DNA of 64,000 nt from Pseudomonas sp. RIT-PI-AD (lineage in GTDB: Bacteria; Pseudomonadota; Gammaproteobacteria; Pseudomonadales; Pseudomonadaceae). The stretch's first letter is position 1. Every line of letters begins with the position of its first letter. The notes under the pieces were generated by a model. That model searched no databases and was not told the origin of the DNA. It worked only from the letters and a program-made list of their open reading frames with translations. Shown here piece by piece: positions 17,698-26,435 of this stretch. The translations under genes and the position numbers were made by a program. The DNA lies in the NCBI RefSeq assembly GCF_025642785.1, contig NZ_JANZKU010000008.1:124001-188000 (forward strand), read 5' to 3'.

Positions 17698-18444
17698 ATG
17701 TACTCGGCGCGCATGGTCCTTTGGCTGGTTCTATCGTTCGGCTGGGCAAGCGCCGGCCTGGCCGAACCCTTGCGCCTGGTGGGCGACGTCTGGCCGCCGT
17801 TCACCGATGTCAGCCTGCCCTCGGGCGGTCTCGCCAAGGAGCTGGTGGTCACGGTGTTGCAGCGCGCCGGCTATGCCAGCGAATACGTGCAGGTGCCCTG
17901 GGCGAGGGTACTGCGAGGCCTGCGGGCGGACGACTACGACGTGGTGGTAAGCGCCTGGTACGACCCCGAGCGCGCGGAGTACGGGTTGTTCTCCGACCCC
18001 TATCTGATCAACCGCCTGCGGTTTTTCCAGCGCCGCGAGGCCGGTATCCATTTCGAGCGACTGCCCGACCTGTACACCTACAGCATCGCGGTGGTGCGCG
18101 GTTATGCCTACGAGCAGGCGTTCGACCGCGATACGCAACTGCTCAAGGTGCCGGTGGTGGACTTCGCCATGGCCGTGCGCATGCTCGCGGCGGGTCGGCT
18201 CGACCTGGCGGTGGAGGACGAACGGGTGGCGCAATACCACCTGCAACGTGAGCTCAAGGGCCTCGGCGAGCTGCTGGAGCCGCTGCCGCACCCCCTGAGC
18301 GAGAACGGCCTGCACATCCTGGTGCGCCGCGATCATCCCCAGGCGCAGCGGATCGTCGAGGACTTCAATCGGACCCTGAAGGACATGCGCGCCGACGGCA
18401 GCTACGCGGCGATCTTCAAGCGCCACGGCCTGGCGAGCGACTGA
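17698..18444 (+). CDS. Periplasmic solute-binding protein, family 3
   Basis: This 248-residue protein resembles extracellular solute-binding proteins of the amino-acid family (SBP_bac_3). It has a signal peptide (MVLWLVLSFGWASAGLA, cleavage after about A22) and the typical opening PLRLVGDVWPPFTD. Later stretches (DVVVSAWYDPERAEYG, MLAAGRLDLAVEDE) also fit. No ABC permease or ATPase genes lie nearby, so it may be an orphan binding protein; such orphans are common in Pseudomonas. The ATG at 17698 is chosen over the upstream 17635 because it begins the signal peptide. Its 3' end overlaps the convergent gene by 29 bp. Confidence 0.85.
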   Translation: MYSARMVLWLVLSFGWASAGLAEPLRLVGDVWPPFTDVSLPSGGLAKELVVTVLQRAGYASEYVQVPWARVLRGLRADDYDVVVSAWYDPERAEYGLFSDPYLINRLRFFQRREAGIHFERLPDLYTYSIAVVRGYAYEQAFDRDTQLLKVPVVDFAMAVRMLAAGRLDLAVEDERVAQYHLQRELKGLGELLEPLPHPLSENGLHILVRRDHPQAQRIVEDFNRTLKDMRADGSYAAIFKRHGLASD

Positions 18445-20608
18445 CCGGCCGCGCGGCCAGCAGGTGCGCCACCATGCTGCGCAACGGGGCGAGCTGCCGG
18501 CAGATCAGCCCCAGTTCGGTCTGCACCAGGCGATGGGTGTCGTCCAGTTCGTCCGGGATCTGCTCCAGTTGCCCTGCCAGGGCTTCCTCGGCGTCACTCT
18601 GCAACGCCACCGGGGTGCCCTGGAGCAGGGCCTGCGCCAGGCTTTCGAGGGTCTCCGCGAACTGTTCCCCGGCGGCTTCCAGTGGCCGGTTGCTGGCGTC
18701 CTCCGGCAGGCTCTCGCGGTGCGCGCCGAGGGCGGACAGGTAGCTCAGCAGGGTGTGGGACAGCGCCAGGAAGCGGAAGCCGGTCTCGGCGTCCTTACGG
18801 AAGTGGCCCGGCTCCATGAGCATGTTCGACAGGGTGGTGGACAGCGCCGCATCGGCGTTGTGGGCGTTGCGCCGGGCCAGGCGGTAGGCGAGGTCGTCGC
18901 GCTTGCCGGTGGCGTATTGCAGCATGATTTGCCGCAGGTAGCGGCTGTTACAGCTCAGGGTATTGGCCACCACGGCATTCAGCCGCCGGCCCTGCCAGTC
19001 GGGCAGGATCAGGAACACCGCCAGCGCGGCGATCAGGCTACCCAGCAGGGTATCCACCAGGCGCGGCCAGATCAGGCCGTAGCCATTGCCGACCTGGTTG
19101 AAACAGAACAACACCATCAGGGTGATGGCGGCGGTCGCCAGGGTATAACGGCTGGTGCGGGTGGCGAAGAACAGCACGCCGGCGAACACCGCGAACGCGG
19201 ATTGCAGCAGCGGGTTGGGAAACAGGTCGAACAGCGCCCAGCCGGCGACCAGGCCGATGGCCGTGCCGAGAATTCGCTGGACCAGCTTGGTTCGCGTCGC
19301 GCCGTAGTTGGGCTGACAGACGAATACCGTCGTCAGCAGAATCCAGTAGCCCTGCTCAGCATGTACCGCGTGCAGCACGCCGTAGCCGGCGGCCAGCGCC
19401 AGGGCCATGCGCAGCGCGTGGCGGAACAGCAACGAGGTCGGCGTGAGTTGCAGGCGGATGCGCTCCAGCGCGTCCTTGAAGCTGTGCGGCGCCCGGTCGA
19501 GCAGACTGCTGTCCTGCTCCTCGGCGAGGGCATCGGGGTTGTTGGCGCTGGCCAGTTGGCGCTCCAGGGTGGTGAGGTTGTTGGACAGCGCGCGCAGGGC
19601 CCGCAGCAGGCCGCGCCAAGCCGGGTTGTTCTGTCGCTCCAGGTAGTCCAGCGAGGCCTGCAGGTCGAGCATCGCCTGGGCGCTGGCGTCGCCATAGTCG
19701 AACGGCTGGCGCATCTGAATCGCCTGGCCGAGTTCGCGGCAGGCATTGGCTTGCAGCTTGAGTAGGCGCTGGCAGCGATAGAGCACGTCGCTGTGGAAGA
19801 ACGCCTCGGCCAGGGCGTTATAGGGCGAGTGCGAGGAACTGGCGCGCTCGTGGATGTCCTGGGCCATGAAGTAGAGCTTGAGGTAGGGGTTGACCTTGGG
19901 CCCGGGGCGGCCGTTGCCGATGCGGTTGAGCAGGGTCTCCTTGGCCACGTTCAGCGCTGAGACCACCTTGCCGTTCTGCCGCGCCAGCTCCAGGCGGCGG
20001 CCTTCCACGTCGAGTTGGCGCAGGGGCTCCAGCAGACGCGACTTGAGCTTGAGGTAGAGGCCCAGCTCGCGGTACAGCCGCGCCAGGTTCTGCTGCACCG
20101 GCTGGTGGGCGAAGAGGGCGCTCCAGAGCACCGACAGCGCGCCGTACCAGGCCGCGCCGGCGAGCAGCATCAGCGGCTCGTGCCAGAAGTCTTCAATCAC
20201 GCCGTTGCGCTGGTCGACGCCGATCATGCTGTAGATCGACAGGATCAGCGTGGCGGAGGCGATCGCCGCATAGCGCTCACCCAGGGCGCCGAGCATCACC
20301 AGGCCGAAGGCCGAGCAGGCCAGGCCGGCGACGAACAGGCCGGGATAGGGGAACAGCCATTCCACCGCGAAGGCGGCCACCGCGAAGCACGGCAGGATCA
20401 CCGCCAGCGCGCTGAGGCGCCCGAGCCAGCTGTCGTCGGTCTCCGCCAGGGCGCTGGCGATGATCCCGAGGAACAGCGGAATCACCAGGTCGGGACGCCT
20501 GAACCCGGCGCACAGCGCCATGACGCCGGCCAGGGCGATGAACACCCGCAGGCTGTAACCGAACTTGTCCAGGGCCCAGAGGCGGCGCAGGGAATGACGG
20601 AAAGGCAT
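18416..20608 (-). CDS. yccS: YccS/FUSC-family inner-membrane protein
   Basis: This 730-residue protein has two clusters of membrane helices (about 20-160 and 400-530) separated by a soluble, helix-rich region, with a long soluble C-terminal part. The pattern and sequence (LDKFGYSLRVFIALAGVMA, NYGATRTKLVQRILGTAIGLVAGW) match the YccS/YhfK branch of the fusaric-acid-resistance family. These are putative efflux proteins of unproven substrate. The ATG start gives the family's usual length of about 720-730 residues. The 3' end overlaps the convergent binding-protein gene. Confidence 0.87.
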   Translation of the reverse strand: MPFRHSLRRLWALDKFGYSLRVFIALAGVMALCAGFRRPDLVIPLFLGIIASALAETDDSWLGRLSALAVILPCFAVAAFAVEWLFPYPGLFVAGLACSAFGLVMLGALGERYAAIASATLILSIYSMIGVDQRNGVIEDFWHEPLMLLAGAAWYGALSVLWSALFAHQPVQQNLARLYRELGLYLKLKSRLLEPLRQLDVEGRRLELARQNGKVVSALNVAKETLLNRIGNGRPGPKVNPYLKLYFMAQDIHERASSSHSPYNALAEAFFHSDVLYRCQRLLKLQANACRELGQAIQMRQPFDYGDASAQAMLDLQASLDYLERQNNPAWRGLLRALRALSNNLTTLERQLASANNPDALAEEQDSSLLDRAPHSFKDALERIRLQLTPTSLLFRHALRMALALAAGYGVLHAVHAEQGYWILLTTVFVCQPNYGATRTKLVQRILGTAIGLVAGWALFDLFPNPLLQSAFAVFAGVLFFATRTSRYTLATAAITLMVLFCFNQVGNGYGLIWPRLVDTLLGSLIAALAVFLILPDWQGRRLNAVVANTLSCNSRYLRQIMLQYATGKRDDLAYRLARRNAHNADAALSTTLSNMLMEPGHFRKDAETGFRFLALSHTLLSYLSALGAHRESLPEDASNRPLEAAGEQFAETLESLAQALLQGTPVALQSDAEEALAGQLEQIPDELDDTHRLVQTELGLICRQLAPLRSMVAHLLAARPVSRSPGRGA

Positions 20609-20658
20609 GGTGATCGTTCCGGGCGAATCGGTAAAAGGGCGCTAGGGGGCGGCGATAG

Positions 20659-20673
20659 TCCGTAGGTTACGGA
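20659..20673. promoter_or_regulatory. Inverted repeat upstream of the yccS-like gene
   Basis: TCCGTA-GGT-TACGGA is a perfect 6-3-6 inverted repeat located 51 bp upstream of the yccS-like start, in the 164-bp gap after the GGDEF gene. It is a candidate operator or, as RNA, a short hairpin. No regulator gene is adjacent. Confidence 0.35.
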
Positions 20674-20772
20674 AGTCGATCCGCGGCGGCGAGACGTTGG
20701 ACGGGCGCCGGACGGCGGCGGTTCTCGCCCGACCGGACCGCCAGCCCGGCGCGCCGGAAGGCGCGTTCCCCG

Positions 20773-22008
20773 TCACTCGGAAATGGTACGGCCACGGCCT
20801 TCGCGCTTGGCCCGGTAGAGCCGCATGTCGGCTTGATGCAGCAGGCTTTCCAGGTCGTCCGGTGCGCCGTAGTAGACCCCGGCGCTGAACGACAGCGGCG
20901 GCGCGCCGACGCTGTACTTGAGGTGCGCGCAGGTATCCCGCAGGCGGTCGAGCGCGGCATGCAGGGTCGCCGCGTCCTGCTTGCTCACCAGGGCGAATTC
21001 CTCGCCGCCCAGGCGCCCCAGCAGGGCGTCCGGGAAGGCCGCGAGCAGACTGCGGGAGAAGGAGACCAGTGCCGCGTCGCCGCTGGCATGGCCGAACTCG
21101 TCGTTGATCGATTTGAACAGATCGAGGTCGAGCATCGCCACGCTGATGTCCTGGCCGCCGCGCTGCGCCTGGCGGAACAGCTGGATGCCCTGTTCGTAGA
21201 AGGCCCGCCGGTTGTACAGGTTGGTCAGCGAATCGAACTGCGCCGACTGCTTCAGGGCGCGCACCAGGTCCCGGCGCTCCAGGGTGGACATCACCCGGCA
21301 GTTGAGCTCTTCCGGGCAGAACGGCTTGCGCAGGAAGTCATCCGCGCCATGCTTGATGAACGTGGCGCTGAGGGAGCCCTTGTTGTCGGCGGACAGGCCG
21401 AGAATGATCAGCTCGTTGCGCTTGAGCTTCTGCCGCAGCAGTTTGACCAGCTCGAACCCGCTTAAGCCCGGCATGCTGTGGTCCACCAGGAACAGGTCGA
21501 TGTCCGGGCGTTCCTGGAGGATGCGCAGGGCTTCGTTGCCATCGGTGGCTTCGATGATCTGGTACAGGTGCGGGGTGAGCACGCGGCGGATGAAATGCCG
21601 GGTGGCATCCGAGTCCTCGGCCACCAGGATCTTCACGTTGCAGTTGCTTTCCAGGCGGTGGATCAGGCGGAAGGCGAACTCGTAGGAGTACTGGCTTTCC
21701 TTAAGCACGTAGTCCACCACGCCCTTGAGCAGCAGCTCGTCCCGGCGTTGCTCGTTGTAGGAGCCGGACAGCACGATGCAGGGCAGGTTGTAGCGCATCA
21801 CCAGGTCGACGATCTCGCCGTTGGGCGCATCCGGCAGGTTGAGATCGACGATGGCGGCGAACAGCAGCTCCGCGGAGGTTTCCAGCAACACTTCGGCTTC
21901 GCCCAGGGAGGCGCAGAACAAGGGTTGCAGGCCATGCTCCTGGCGGAACAGGTGCTCGAGGATCTTCAGTACCAGGGGGCTGTCTTCGACGACCAGAATA
22001 TTGCGCAC
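20773..22008 (-). CDS. Response regulator with two REC domains and GGDEF (PleD-like diguanylate cyclase)
   Basis: This 411-residue cytoplasmic protein has two receiver domains and a diguanylate cyclase domain. REC1 (1-115) has phosphoacceptor D55 and K103. REC2 (125-240) has D176 and K228-P229. The GGDEF domain (about 255-405) has the active-site motif GGEEF at 334-338, expected to be active in making cyclic di-GMP. The inhibitory RxxD site that normally sits five residues upstream is absent (FPDA there). The start is a GTG at 22008 behind GGAGACCGCT. No histidine kinase is encoded next to it. Confidence 0.9.
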   Translation of the reverse strand: MRNILVVEDSPLVLKILEHLFRQEHGLQPLFCASLGEAEVLLETSAELLFAAIVDLNLPDAPNGEIVDLVMRYNLPCIVLSGSYNEQRRDELLLKGVVDYVLKESQYSYEFAFRLIHRLESNCNVKILVAEDSDATRHFIRRVLTPHLYQIIEATDGNEALRILQERPDIDLFLVDHSMPGLSGFELVKLLRQKLKRNELIILGLSADNKGSLSATFIKHGADDFLRKPFCPEELNCRVMSTLERRDLVRALKQSAQFDSLTNLYNRRAFYEQGIQLFRQAQRGGQDISVAMLDLDLFKSINDEFGHASGDAALVSFSRSLLAAFPDALLGRLGGEEFALVSKQDAATLHAALDRLRDTCAHLKYSVGAPPLSFSAGVYYGAPDDLESLLHQADMRLYRAKREGRGRTISE

Positions 22009-22127
22009 AGCGGTCTCCAGAATTCAGGTTCTGATGATGGCACAGCATGCGCGCCCTGGCATCCCGCCACGCGCGGAAAGGAGGGCGTGGCGCGTCGACG
22101 GGACGGCCGCGCCAGGCTCGCGTGTCG

Positions 22128-23507
22128 CTAAAGCGCGCGCACCTTGAGCGCGCGTCCCTTGATCCGGCCCTCGTTGAGGCGTTTCAGGGCCTGCCGGGCG
22201 ATGCCGCGCTCCACCGCGACGAAAGCCTGGTAATCGAAGATGGCGATCTTGCCGACCTGGGTACCGGGGATGCCGGCGTCGCCGGTCAGCGCGCCGAGGA
22301 TGTCGCCCGGGCGTACCTTGTCCTTGCGTCCGGCGGCGATGCACAGGGTCGCCATCGGCGGCAGCAGCGGCTCGCCGCTGGCGGGCTTGAGCTCATCGAG
22401 CGGGCGCCAGTTCAGCGGTTGCTTCTGCACCTCCTCGATGGCCTGGGCGCGGCTGGCCTCGGCGGGCGCCACCAGGCTCAGCGCCAGGCCTTTCTCGCCG
22501 GCGCGGCCGCTGCGGCCGATGCGGTGGATATGGATTTCGGCGTCCCGCGACAGCTCGACGTTGATCACCGCCTCCAGCCCGGCGATGTCCAGCCCGCGGG
22601 CGGCGACATCGGTGGCCACCAGCACGCTGAGGCTGCGGTTGGCGAACATCGCCAGCACCTGGTCGCGATCGCGCTGTTCCAGGTCGCCATGCAGCGCCTC
22701 GGTGACCAAGCCGAGGGACTTCAGGTGATCGACCACGTCCTGGCACTGCTGCTTGGTGTGGCAGAAGGCCACGCAGGATTGCGGGCGGAAATGCAGGAGC
22801 AGGCGGCCGAGGGCGTCCAGGCGCTGGCGTGGGTCGATCTCGTAGAACCGCTGTTCGATCTGCCCGTCGGCGTGCAGCGCTTCCACCTGGACCCGCTGCG
22901 GGTCGCGCAGGAAGGTGGCGGCGAGTTGATCGATGCCGGCCGGATAAGTGGCCGAGAACAGCAGGGTCTGGCGCTTGGCCGGGGTCTGCCGGAGGATGTC
23001 GGCGATGCTGTCGTAGAAGCCCATGTCGAGCATGCGGTCGGCTTCGTCCAGCACCAGGGTGTTGAGCCCGTCGAGCGTCAGGGTGCCCTTGCGCAGGTGC
23101 TCCTGAATGCGTCCCGGCGTGCCGACGATGATGTGCGCGCCATGCTCCAGGGAGCCGATCTGCGGGCCGAAGGGCACGCCGCCGCAGAGGGTCAGCACCT
23201 TGATGTTGTCCGCGGCGCGGGCCAGCCGGCGGATCTCCTTGGCGACCTGATCGGCCAACTCCCGGGTCGGGCACAGCACCAGGGCCTGGCAACCGAAGTA
23301 GCGCGGGTTCAGCGGGTCGAGCAGGCCGATGCCGAAGGCGGCGGTCTTGCCGCTGCCGGTCTTGGCCTGGGCGATGAGGTCGCGGCCCTTGAGGATCAGC
23401 GGCAGGCTCTGCGCCTGGATCGGCGTCATAGCCACGTAGCCGAGGGCGTCGAGGTTGGCCAGCATCGCGGCGGACAGCGGCAGGGAAGCAAAAGCGGTAG
23501 AGGTCAC
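22128..23507 (-). CDS. dbpA: ATP-dependent RNA helicase DbpA
   Basis: This DEAD-box helicase acts in maturation of the large ribosomal subunit, guided by 23S rRNA hairpin 92. The 459-residue protein has AKTGSGKT at 48-55, DEAD at 154-157, SAT at 185-187 and HRIGRSGRAG in the second RecA domain. Its C-terminal RNA-binding domain (RKDKVRPGDILGALTG) distinguishes DbpA from other DEAD-box proteins. The GTG at 23507 is chosen because it gives the standard DbpA length and N terminus; the frame remains open upstream under the transporter gene. Confidence 0.94.
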   Translation of the reverse strand: MTSTAFASLPLSAAMLANLDALGYVAMTPIQAQSLPLILKGRDLIAQAKTGSGKTAAFGIGLLDPLNPRYFGCQALVLCPTRELADQVAKEIRRLARAADNIKVLTLCGGVPFGPQIGSLEHGAHIIVGTPGRIQEHLRKGTLTLDGLNTLVLDEADRMLDMGFYDSIADILRQTPAKRQTLLFSATYPAGIDQLAATFLRDPQRVQVEALHADGQIEQRFYEIDPRQRLDALGRLLLHFRPQSCVAFCHTKQQCQDVVDHLKSLGLVTEALHGDLEQRDRDQVLAMFANRSLSVLVATDVAARGLDIAGLEAVINVELSRDAEIHIHRIGRSGRAGEKGLALSLVAPAEASRAQAIEEVQKQPLNWRPLDELKPASGEPLLPPMATLCIAAGRKDKVRPGDILGALTGDAGIPGTQVGKIAIFDYQAFVAVERGIARQALKRLNEGRIKGRALKVRAL

Positions 23508-23590
23508 GGAACGGGCCTGCGCGAAGCGGAAAGCCCGCAGTGTAACAGGTGCGGCGGCGCGGCCTTCGGCGCGTCCGCCGGGTCTGGCGC

Positions 23591-25024
23591 TCAGCCTTCC
23601 ACTTCCGGTTCCACCGGGAGGGGACGGCGCGGACTGCGGCCGTCCGCCGGGGACAGCTGCAGGAAGATCGCCGCGGCCAGCATCGACAGCAGGCCGATGC
23701 ACAGGAAGGTGAGCTGGAACGCCTGATGCACGTCGCCGACGCCATCCGCACCGGTGGTCGAGGTGAAGCCGCCGAGCAGCGCCGCGGCCGAGGCCACGCC
23801 CAGGCTCATCGCCAGTTGCACCACCACCGACAGCAGGCCATTGCCGCTGCTGGCATCGGCGTCGCCCAGGTCGATCAGGGTGACGGTATTCATCGCGGTG
23901 AATTGCAGCGAGTTCACCGCGCCGATCAGGCCGAGCTGCACCAGCAGCACGGCGTGGGGCATCTCGTTGGATGTCAGCGCCAGGCTGGCGATCAGGGCGC
24001 CGAGCAGCAGGGTGTTGCCGGTGAGCACGTTGCGGTAGCCGAGGCGTTCGATCAGCGGTCGCGCCAGCGGCTTCATCGCCATCGCCGCCAGCGCCAGGGG
24101 CACCATGCTCATGCCCGCTTCCGCCGGCGAATAGCCCATCGCCACCTGCAGCAACAACGGGGTGAGGAACGGCAGGGCGCCGCTGCCGAGGCGGGCGAAC
24201 AGGTTGCCGAGGATGCCCACGGCGAAGGTCCGGGTGAGGAACAGCGAGGGCGAGAACAGCGGCCGGTCGATCCGCGCCGCGCGCAACCAGTAGGCCGACA
24301 GGCAGGCCAGGCCGCCCATCAGCAGGAGCATCACCCGCACATGGGGCATGCGCAGTTCGCCCAGGCCTTCCAGGGCGATGGTGATCAGCACCATGGCGGC
24401 GCCGAACAGTCCGAAACCGATGCCGTCGAAGCGCGTGCGCTCGGAGCCGCGCAGGTCCGGCAGCAGTTTCCACACGGCATAGCCGCCGAGCATGCCCACC
24501 GGCAGGTTGATCAGGAAGATCCAGTGCCAACTGGCGAACTCCACCAGCCAGCCGCCGAGGGTCGGGCCGATCAGTGGTCCCACCAGGCCGGGCAGGGTGA
24601 TGAAGCTCATGATCCGCACCAGCTCCGTGCGCGGGTAGGCGCGCAGCACCACCAGCCGGCCCACCGGCATCATCAGCGCGCCGCCCAGGCCCTGGATCAC
24701 TCGCGCACCCACCAGCATGCCCAGGGTTTGCGACAGCGCGCAGAGCAACGAGCCGAGGCTGAACAGCAGGATCGCGCCGAAGAAGATCCGCCGCGTGCCG
24801 AAGCGGTCGGCGATCCAGCCGGACGCCGGGATCAGCAGCGCCACCGTGAGCATGTAGGCGATCACTACGCCCTGCATGCGCAGCGGGTCCTCGGCCAGGT
24901 CGCGGGCCATGCTCGGCAGCGCGGTATTGAGGATGGTGCCGTCCAGCGTCTGCATGAAGAACGCGATCGCCACGATCCAGGGCAGCAGGCGGGCGGTGCG
25001 GGCGTCGAGCTGAAGGCTGGGCAT
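23591..25024 (-). CDS. DHA2-family (14-helix) major facilitator drug transporter
   Basis: This 477-residue inner-membrane protein is a proton-driven multidrug exporter of the DHA2 group (EmrB/MdtD-like). The opening LDARTARLLPWIVAIAFFMQTLDGTILNTALP and the motif GWIADRFGTRR are characteristic; only short parts are needed to place it. About 14 hydrophobic segments are visible. The substrate cannot be inferred. No membrane-fusion partner or regulator gene is adjacent. It ends 83 bp before dbpA begins. Confidence 0.88.
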   Translation of the reverse strand: MPSLQLDARTARLLPWIVAIAFFMQTLDGTILNTALPSMARDLAEDPLRMQGVVIAYMLTVALLIPASGWIADRFGTRRIFFGAILLFSLGSLLCALSQTLGMLVGARVIQGLGGALMMPVGRLVVLRAYPRTELVRIMSFITLPGLVGPLIGPTLGGWLVEFASWHWIFLINLPVGMLGGYAVWKLLPDLRGSERTRFDGIGFGLFGAAMVLITIALEGLGELRMPHVRVMLLLMGGLACLSAYWLRAARIDRPLFSPSLFLTRTFAVGILGNLFARLGSGALPFLTPLLLQVAMGYSPAEAGMSMVPLALAAMAMKPLARPLIERLGYRNVLTGNTLLLGALIASLALTSNEMPHAVLLVQLGLIGAVNSLQFTAMNTVTLIDLGDADASSGNGLLSVVVQLAMSLGVASAAALLGGFTSTTGADGVGDVHQAFQLTFLCIGLLSMLAAAIFLQLSPADGRSPRRPLPVEPEVEG

Positions 25025-25045
25025 GGGCGACCTCTGAAGGTGGAT

Positions 25046-25059
25046 GTCTGACTACAGAC
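25046..25059. promoter_or_regulatory. Inverted repeat upstream of the transporter gene
   Basis: GTCTG-ACTA-CAGAC is a 5-4-5 inverted repeat 22 bp before the transporter start codon. Its position fits an operator overlapping the promoter or the ribosome-binding region. This is a positional inference only. Confidence 0.3.
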
Positions 25060-25088
25060 CGGCGATGGCCGCCCGGGTTGCGTGAACT

Positions 25089-25112
25089 CCCCGGCCGCGC
25101 GGCCGGCCGGGG
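25089..25112 (-). terminator. GC-rich hairpin after the RraA-like gene
   Basis: An 8-bp perfect stem (25089-25096 with 25105-25112) with an 8-base loop begins right after the stop codon of the RraA-like gene, read on the minus strand. There is no T-run, so it may stabilise the mRNA end or act with Rho rather than alone. Confidence 0.5.
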
Positions 25113-25113
25113 T

Positions 25114-25809
25114 TCAGAGCGGGCAGCCCTTGGCGCGCAGGATGGCGTCGAAGCGCGCCGGGTCGAGGGTGCCGTTGCGGATCGCCGCCAGGGTGTCGGC
25201 CTCCCGTTGCAGCAATTCGCGGCAGCGGATCAGCAATTCGGGCAATTCCTCGCGCGCGGCGGCGACCACGCCGTCGGCGTCGCCGACCACCAGATCGCCG
25301 GGATGCACCAGCATGCCGGCGCAGGAAATCGGTACGTTGATCTCGCCCTGGCCATCGGTGCTCGGGCCGCGGTGCACGCAGCCCAGGGCATAGGCCGGCA
25401 ATTCGCCGGTCTGCCATTCCTCGAAATCGCGCAGGGCGCCGTTGATCACCACGCCGACGATACCGGCCTTGAGCGCCATGGCGCGCATGATCCCGCCGAA
25501 CACCGCGCGGGTCAGGTCGCCGCTGCCGTCGATCACCAGCACGTCGCCGGGGCGCGCCATCTGCATGGCCTTGAGGATCATCAGGTTGTCGCCGGGGCGG
25601 ACGCGCACGGTCAGCGCGCTGCCGAGCATGGTGCCATTGCCGTGGTAGGGCTTGAGCCCCAGCCCGCCGACGTTGCGGCCCATGCAGTCGCTGAGCGCGG
25701 CGGCGGGAATCTTGCTGAAGGCTTCCAGCCAGTGGGGGTCGAGTTGCTCGACGTTGGGGTTGATCAGGTAGCCTGCCGGCCAGTGACCGGACGATGTGAT
25801 CGCGAACAT
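25114..25809 (-). CDS. RraA-like / HMG aldolase-family protein
   Basis: This 231-residue protein belongs to the RraA-like fold family, which includes 4-hydroxy-4-methyl-2-oxoglutarate/oxaloacetate aldolases and the RNase E inhibitor RraA. Family features include ALSDCMGR near residue 40, VIDGSGDLTRAVFGG, and GVVINGALRDFEEW with the conserved Gly-x-x-Arg-Asp. GDLVVGDADGVV follows near residue 175. The length and an aldolase-type C-terminal extension favour a metal-dependent aldolase over RraA itself. No pathway partners lie nearby, so the substrate is unknown. Confidence 0.85.
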   Translation of the reverse strand: MFAITSSGHWPAGYLINPNVEQLDPHWLEAFSKIPAAALSDCMGRNVGGLGLKPYHGNGTMLGSALTVRVRPGDNLMILKAMQMARPGDVLVIDGSGDLTRAVFGGIMRAMALKAGIVGVVINGALRDFEEWQTGELPAYALGCVHRGPSTDGQGEINVPISCAGMLVHPGDLVVGDADGVVAAAREELPELLIRCRELLQREADTLAAIRNGTLDPARFDAILRAKGCPL

Positions 25810-26435
25810 GCAAAGCCTCGCAGGAACGGCGTGCGCCGCGTACAGGGGTGGAAGACGGACCGATGCATGACCGGCCGGTCAGGTGTCAGGGTAACAGCCC
25901 GCCACGGCTTTGTCGGCCGCCCGGGCGATGGACCGCGCAAGGCTATCGTCGCGTACCGGGCCGACCCGCCCTCGATCGCGGCGCCCGCCGGCTGCTGCGA
26001 GTCTCGCCGGGAATGCCCTCTGGCGTCAGGTACCGATGCGCACGGCCGGGGCGGTTACAGGGATCGGATCGGTCGCGAGCCTCGCATCCCGCTCATGCCG
26101 CTCCTTATCTCGGAGCAAAAGGGCGTTCGGCGCCGAGGCGCGCGCGGGCGATGGCCGGACGCGCTCCACACCTTCGGCGGCGATACGGCCTTGAGAGCGT
26201 GATGGCGAAGGAGCCCGGCAAGCGCCCTCGCTACTTCGAGCGCTGGTGCCCTGTCGGACGGCGACCGGTGTCGGGCCGGCCTTGACGGCGGAGAGCCGAC
26301 TTACGGCGTTTGCCGCCGTCGGCTGCCCCGATCCTCCCGGCGCTGCAGGCGCATCGCGCCACGCCGCCCGTAGGGTTCTGTCGGCAGGGTGGCGACGGGC
26401 GACGCCGGGGCGTGCGCCCGCTGCGGTGGCGTCGG
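25810..26435. other. 626-bp gap between betA and the RraA-like gene
   Basis: I find no recognisable gene here. Several open frames exist on both strands, but their translations are Arg/Pro/Gly-rich and match no family I know, as expected of random GC-rich DNA. The gap must hold the promoter of the RraA-like gene, a likely operator palindrome at 25868-25881, and the 3' end of the bet transcript. No terminal repeats or transposase remnants are visible. Confidence 0.5.
25868..25881. promoter_or_regulatory. Perfect 14-bp palindrome upstream of the RraA-like gene
   Basis: TGACCGGCCGGTCA is a perfect uninterrupted palindrome 58 bp upstream of the RraA-like start codon. Its size and place suit an operator bound by a dimeric repressor such as a TetR-type protein. 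The regulator is not identifiable from this window. Confidence 0.4.

Noticed and set aside
25848-26285. 145-codon frame in the gap before the RraA-like gene
   Set aside because: The translation is Arg/Pro-rich with no family match and no ribosome-binding site.
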